From Bacillota bacterium (GTDB lineage: Bacteria; Bacillota; Bacilli; Bacillales_B; DSM-18226): DNA of 18,770 nucleotides. Positions 15,340 through 18,770 of the stretch are shown here, piece after piece (the first letter of the stretch is position 1; each line of letters begins with the position of its first letter). The stretch spans positions 1 to 18,770 of the forward strand of contig JAUZQA010000013.1 of the NCBI GenBank assembly GCA_030705665.1. Reading direction: 5' to 3'. A program made the translations under genes and the position numbers. Below the pieces are notes generated by a model, which saw only the letters and a program-made list of their open reading frames with translations, was not told where the DNA came from and did not search any database.

Positions 15340-16138
15340 GATAAACCCTGAAAATTCAATTACATTCAGTTCTTTAATGAATGTTTTAAAAGGGAAGAGT
15401 AGCAGCGAATTTTCCATTATACTCTATGATAATAGCCCAAAAAGCCAGAACATCGATGTTACGAGACATAAAGGTCTGAACATTTTTTATGAGCATGACT
15501 CTCGGAATCTTGGAATTGCAGCCGCTTATAATTATGCCTGGAGAGCTGCTAAGGAAAATGGCAGCGAGTGGCTAATTTTGCTCGACCATGATACAGAAAT
15601 TACATCTGAGTACATGGAACAGGTAATGAACTTAGAAGAAAAGAACAGTCATATTGCGGCAGTCGTACCGAAAATTAATAGTGAAAATCAATTGATTTCA
15701 CCGGTTTATAGTCACTCTCTCCGCCCCTTGCAGGGGGAGAAGCCTGTTCCAGGAATTCAGGACAAAGCAGTCATGGCCATTAATTCAGGAGCATTAATCC
15801 GTGTGGACTTTTTAAATGAAATTGGCGGTTTTAATGAAGACTTTCCGTTGGATTATTTGGATCATTGGCTGTTCCATGAAATTTATGCAAGAGGACACAA
15901 GGTGTGGCTGCTGAATGTGACACTAGAGCATGAACTTTCCGTAATGGATTACAGCAGGGTGTCATTTGGAAGGTACCAAAGCATCTTAGAGTCGGAAATA
16001 AAATTTTTCAAGCATTATCAACATGACTTATATAAATCCTATCGAATGCAGCTGGCAAAGCGATTCCTAAAGCAGGTTCTAACAGTCAAAAATAAAAAAA
16101 TAGCACTGCATACGCTACGTCGGCTGTTTTTCATGTAA
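15308..16138 (+). CDS. GT2 family glycosyltransferase, RfbF/rhamnosyltransferase-like
   Basis: A predicted enzyme of 276 residues that adds one sugar to the growing repeat unit. It begins TLVIVLYKINPE, with YDNSPKS (40-46), RNLGIAAAYNYA (66-77), the metal-binding region LDHDTEI (92-98), NSGALIRVDFLNEIGGFNEDFPLDYLDHW (159-187, quoted in part by motif: SGALI, GGFNEDF, DYLDHW). The LDHDTE form with DYLDHW is common in RfbF-like rhamnosyltransferases. The start is ATG 15308, inside the end of the upstream polymerase gene, with AAGGG at about 15293. An in-frame upstream start (15248) would deepen the overlap and is not favoured. The next glycosyltransferase starts 12 bases after its stop. Confidence 0.8.
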   Translation: MKKTLVIVLYKINPENSITFSSLMNVLKGKSSSEFSIILYDNSPKSQNIDVTRHKGLNIFYEHDSRNLGIAAAYNYAWRAAKENGSEWLILLDHDTEITSEYMEQVMNLEEKNSHIAAVVPKINSENQLISPVYSHSLRPLQGEKPVPGIQDKAVMAINSGALIRVDFLNEIGGFNEDFPLDYLDHWLFHEIYARGHKVWLLNVTLEHELSVMDYSRVSFGRYQSILESEIKFFKHYQHDLYKSYRMQLAKRFLKQVLTVKNKKIALHTLRRLFFM

Positions 16139-16150
16139 AGGAGTTTAAAA

Positions 16151-16858
16151 ATGTTATCTGTGTGTATGGCGACCTATAATGGAGCAAAGTTTGTTTGCAG
16201 GCAGCTTGATAGCGTACTAAAACAGCTTTCTGCTGACGATGAAGTGATCGTTGTTGATGATGGCTCAAAAGACAACACTGTACAATTGATTCGGGAAACA
16301 TATGACGATCGAGTACAGGTTTATGTAAATGAAAGAAACTTAGGCGTTATTCATAGTTTTGAAAAGGCGATATCTTTGGCAAAGGGAGATATCCTTTTTC
16401 TGTGTGATCAGGATGATCTATGGGAAGATGACAAAGTTGAAACGGTTTTAAAAACGTTCAAGGAACAGGACTCAGTCCTTGTTGTCCATGATGCCCATGT
16501 TGTCGATGGCAACCTGGATGTAATTAGCCCATCATGGAATGATTACAACCATAACAACATAAAACAAGGTATTTTTGGGAATATTTTAAAAAACGCTTAT
16601 ACAGGGGCTTTTATGGCCTTTAAAAAAGAGTTGAAGGAGGATATCCTTCCATTCCCAGCCTCGATTGAAATGCACGATCAGTGGATCGCTTTGGTATGTA
16701 TGCTTAAAAAGAAAAAAATCACTTTTATCGATAAACCATTGGTAAAATACGTCCGCCACGGCGGCAATGTAACCGGGATGAAGAAACGTTCTCTATCCAC
16801 TCAATTAAAAGGGAGAATGAGGACACTATCAGCCATAGCTGGTTATCGAAGACACTAA
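16151..16858 (+). CDS. GT2 family glycosyltransferase, RgpB/rhamnosyltransferase-like
   Basis: A predicted enzyme of 235 residues that begins directly with the fold signature: SVCMATYNGAKFV (3-15), VVDDGSKDNT (34-43), NLGVIHSFEKAI, the metal-binding DQDDLW (86-91), a TGAFMAFKK segment and HDQW (175-178), then VRHGGNVTG near the C-terminus. DQDDLW with HDQW is typical of RgpB-like rhamnosyltransferases of Gram-positive rhamnans and of some O-antigen enzymes. It is shorter than the roughly 300 residues common in that family, with little after the catalytic domain; the reading frame is intact, so I do not call it truncated. AAAGGAG at 16136-16142 is well placed for ATG 16151. It closes the polymer cluster before a promoter for the rfb genes. 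Confidence 0.82.
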   Translation: MLSVCMATYNGAKFVCRQLDSVLKQLSADDEVIVVDDGSKDNTVQLIRETYDDRVQVYVNERNLGVIHSFEKAISLAKGDILFLCDQDDLWEDDKVETVLKTFKEQDSVLVVHDAHVVDGNLDVISPSWNDYNHNNIKQGIFGNILKNAYTGAFMAFKKELKEDILPFPASIEMHDQWIALVCMLKKKKITFIDKPLVKYVRHGGNVTGMKKRSLSTQLKGRMRTLSAIAGYRRH

Positions 16859-16888
16859 TTACATTTCTTTTACAAATTCTTTCTTTGT

Positions 16889-16917
16889 TTGTCTTTTTAA
16901 CCCCATGTCATTATAAT
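16889..16917 (+). promoter_or_regulatory. SigA-type promoter of the rfbACB genes
   Basis: TTGTCT at 16889-16894 and a perfect TATAAT at 16912-16917 are 17 bases apart. Transcription would start near 16924, about 54 bases before the rfbA start. No T-tailed terminator separates it from the upstream glycosyltransferase, so some read-through is likely too. Confidence 0.65.
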
Positions 16918-16921
16918 GGGG
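16901..16921. promoter_or_regulatory. Operator-like inverted repeat over the rfb -10 element
   Basis: CCCCAT (16901-16906) and ATGGGG (16916-16921) are perfect inverted arms 9 bases apart that span the spacer and -10 box. No T tract follows, so it is not a normal terminator. A DNA-binding repressor site is one reading; a chance or weak RNA hairpin is another. Confidence 0.4.
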
Positions 16922-16977
16922 AAGGAAATACTTGTCGGTTTTTGATAAAAATTGTTTAATTTGAGGAGATGTCTTTC

Positions 16978-17850
16978 GTGAAAGGAATTATTCTAGCGGG
17001 TGGCAGTGGTACACGGCTTTATCCGTTAACAAAGGTTGTTTCTAAGCAATTATTGCCTGTATATGATAAACCAATGATTTATTATCCACTATCTGTGCTT
17101 ATGCTTGCAGGGATTAAGGATATTTTAATCATTTCTACACCAGAGGATACACCTAGATTCCAGCAAATTTTGGGCGATGGTTCGGACTTGGGAATGAACT
17201 TCTCCTATAAAGTTCAGCCTCATCCAGGCGGTTTGGCACAAGCCTTTTTATTAGGTGAAGAATTTATTGGTGATGATCACGTTGCCTTAGTCCTTGGAGA
17301 CAATATTTTCTATGGACATGGATTAACCAATTTATTACATCATGCTGCGAATCGTGAAAAAGGAGCAACTGTGTTTGGTTATTACGTCAATGATCCGGAA
17401 CGTTTCGGAGTGGTTGAATTTGATGATAATGGCAAAGCAGTATCCATTGAAGAAAAACCAGAAGTACCGAAATCAAATTATGCCGTGACAGGTTTGTATT
17501 TTTACGATAATCGGGTTGTTCAATATGCAAAAAACATTCAACCTTCAGCACGCGGTGAGCTAGAAATTACCGATATCAACAAAATCTATCTTGAAAACGG
17601 CGAGTTGAACGTTGAACTTTTAGGCCGTGGATATGCTTGGTTAGATACAGGAACACACGCCAGCCTTTTAGAGGCTTCACAATTCATTGAAACGGTAGAA
17701 AAACGACAATCGTTAAAAATTGCCTGCCTGGAGGAAATTGCCTTTAAGATGGGTTATATCTCAAAAGAGCAGCTATTAACGCTTGCAAAGCCGTTAATGA
17801 AAAACCAATATGGCGAATACCTTGTGAAAATCGCCAACCAAGCGAAGTGA
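16978..17850 (+). CDS. Glucose-1-phosphate thymidylyltransferase (RmlA/RfbA)
   Basis: It joins dTTP and glucose-1-phosphate to make dTDP-glucose, the first step of dTDP-L-rhamnose synthesis in the cytoplasm. The 290-residue protein has the expected length. It opens with the nucleotide-binding signature [18 protein letters not shown], then [17 protein letters not shown] (22-38), [11 protein letters not shown] (80-90), LGDNIF (106-111, metal-binding Asp108), SIEEKP and TGLYFYD (171-177), and [12 protein letters not shown] in the last third. The start is GTG 16978, because GAGGAG at 16963-16968 is about 9 bases away and the family begins MKGIILAGG; the ATG at 16969 abuts the ribosome site. It is the first gene of an rfbA-rfbC-rfbB operon. 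Confidence 0.97.
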   Translation: MKGIILAGGSGTRLYPLTKVVSKQLLPVYDKPMIYYPLSVLMLAGIKDILIISTPEDTPRFQQILGDGSDLGMNFSYKVQPHPGGLAQAFLLGEEFIGDDHVALVLGDNIFYGHGLTNLLHHAANREKGATVFGYYVNDPERFGVVEFDDNGKAVSIEEKPEVPKSNYAVTGLYFYDNRVVQYAKNIQPSARGELEITDINKIYLENGELNVELLGRGYAWLDTGTHASLLEASQFIETVEKRQSLKIACLEEIAFKMGYISKEQLLTLAKPLMKNQYGEYLVKIANQAK

Positions 17851-17860
17851 GGTTTATAAA

Positions 17861-18421
17861 ATGAATATTATCGATACAAAAATAGCGGATGTAAAAATTT
17901 TAGAGCCAAAGGTTTTTGGTGACCACCGCGGTTATTTTATGGAAAGCTATAGCAAAGAGCTATTCGAAAAATTGGGTTTACACTATGATTTTGTTCAGGA
18001 TAACCAATCATTGTCAGCACCAGTCGGCACTTTAAGGGGATTGCATTTTCAGTTGAACCCAAAGGCACAAACAAAGGTTGTACGCTGCTTAACGGGTGCG
18101 ATCTATGATGTTGCCGTTGATATTCGCAAAGGTTCACCTACATATGGCGAGTGGGTTGGGGTTATTTTAAGCGAGCACAACAAGCGTCAATTGCTTGTTC
18201 CAAAAGGCTTTGCCCATGGCTTCTGCACATTAGTTCCAGATTCAACTGTTGCCTATAAAGTTGATGAATTTTATTCACCAGAACACGATGGCGGCATCCT
18301 TTGGAATGACCCTAAATTAGGGATTGATTGGCCAACAACAAGTCCAATTCTTTCTGAAAAAGATACGAAGCATCCAACGTTAGAAGAAGCAGCACATCTT
18401 AACTTTGTTTACGATAAATAG
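17861..18421 (+). CDS. dTDP-4-dehydrorhamnose 3,5-epimerase (RmlC/RfbC)
   Basis: It epimerises C3 and C5 of dTDP-4-keto-6-deoxyglucose, the third step toward dTDP-L-rhamnose. The 186-residue cupin protein has family length and all main motifs: FGDHRGYFMESY (19-30), FVQDNQS (44-50), TLRGLHFQ (57-64) with catalytic His62, KVVRC (72-76), VAVDIRKGSPTYG (84-96), VPKGFAHGF (113-121), and AYKVDEFYSPEHDGG (131-145) with the likely acid Tyr132. ATG 17861 has a GAGGT site overlapping the stop of rfbA, and the next gene starts nine bases after its stop. No oddity is seen. Confidence 0.97.
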   Translation: MNIIDTKIADVKILEPKVFGDHRGYFMESYSKELFEKLGLHYDFVQDNQSLSAPVGTLRGLHFQLNPKAQTKVVRCLTGAIYDVAVDIRKGSPTYGEWVGVILSEHNKRQLLVPKGFAHGFCTLVPDSTVAYKVDEFYSPEHDGGILWNDPKLGIDWPTTSPILSEKDTKHPTLEEAAHLNFVYDK

Positions 18422-18430
18422 GAGGGCCTT

Positions 18431-18770
18431 ATGAAATTATTAATCACTGGCGGAGCAGGTTTTATTGGCAGTAACTTTGTCCGTTTTATGGTCAATAAAT
18501 ATCCGCAATATCAAATCGTTAATCTTGACTTATTAACATACGCAGGAAATCTTGAGAACTTAAAAGACATTGAAGACAAACCAAATTATAAGTTTGTCAA
18601 AGGCGATATCGCTGACCGCTCATTTGTTAACAACTTATTTGAGCAAGAAAAGTTCGATTATGTGATCAACTTTGCGGCTGAATCCCATGTAGACCGCAGT
18701 ATTACCAATCCTGAAATCTTTGTCCAAACAAATATTCAAGGAACATTGGCTCTTTTAGATGCGGCAAAAG
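18431..18770 (+). CDS. dTDP-glucose 4,6-dehydratase (RmlB/RfbB), 5' part only
   Basis: It converts dTDP-glucose to dTDP-4-keto-6-deoxyglucose, the second step of the pathway. Only the first 113 residues lie inside the window; the family is usually about 330-350 residues, so the gene runs off the right end. Visible parts are the NAD-binding Rossmann start MKLLITGGAGFIGSNFV, NLDLLTYAGNLENL (about 31-44), GDIAD, and NFAAESHVDRSI, all diagnostic for RmlB. GGAGGG at 18421-18426 lies just before ATG 18431. The order A-C-B suggests rfbD (dTDP-4-dehydrorhamnose reductase) follows outside the window. Confidence 0.96.
   Translation, partial: MKLLITGGAGFIGSNFVRFMVNKYPQYQIVNLDLLTYAGNLENLKDIEDKPNYKFVKGDIADRSFVNNLFEQEKFDYVINFAAESHVDRSITNPEIFVQTNIQGTLALLDAAK

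Noticed and set aside
16151..16858. Truncated pseudogene call for the RgpB-like enzyme
   Set aside because: It is short for the family, but the catalytic motifs are complete, the frame is open and the ribosome site is good.
16901..16921. Terminator after the last GT2 gene
   Set aside because: The hairpin is followed by AAGGAAATA rather than a T run, and it overlaps a near-consensus -10 box.

Overview
The window looks like chromosomal DNA of a low-GC Gram-positive bacterium of the Bacillaceae type. The reasons are AT-rich DNA, strong GGAGG-type ribosome binding sites, TTG and GTG starts, rho-independent hairpins with T tracts, a LytR-CpsA-Psr protein, and a CsbB/YfhO-type gene pair as in Bacillus. 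The species cannot be named from the sequence. The whole window is a cell-surface glycan locus.

Layout. (1) 420-3401: a secreted autolysin with seven 109-residue Ig-like repeats followed by a GH73-type glucosaminidase domain. (2) 3803-6990: a GtrB-like polyprenyl-phosphate glycosyltransferase, a small membrane-anchored extracellular protein, and a multi-pass GT-C-like membrane protein (possibly DUF6056). (3) 7479-11100: a second GtrB/CsbB-like glycosyltransferase followed by a YfhO-family membrane protein. (4) 11242-12237, minus strand: a LytR-CpsA-Psr glycopolymer ligase, convergent with yfhO and divergent from the next block. (5) 12534-16858: a WbbL-like GT2, a Wzz/YveK-like chain-length protein, a Wzy-like polymerase and two more GT2 enzymes. 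(6) 16978-18770: rfbA, rfbC and the 5' part of rfbB for dTDP-L-rhamnose synthesis, behind their own promoter; rfbB runs off the window.

How they fit together (inference). Block 6 supplies dTDP-rhamnose to the GT2 enzymes of block 5. These build a repeat unit that Wzy and Wzz polymerise outside the membrane, and the LCP protein could attach the polymer to peptidoglycan. Blocks 2 and 3 are two independent undecaprenyl-phosphate-sugar modules that would decorate a surface polymer (lipoteichoic acid or the rhamnose polymer) on the outer face. No GtrA-like flippase, Wzx, initiating phosphosugar transferase, tyrosine kinase or rfbD lies inside the window.

The least ordinary parts are the two side-by-side decoration modules, the small 168-residue protein whose motif order resembles the autolysin repeats, the unusual start region of the autolysin, and the structured intergenic DNA at about 7096-7306. 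I see no tRNA, rRNA, CRISPR array, insertion sequence or phage gene.
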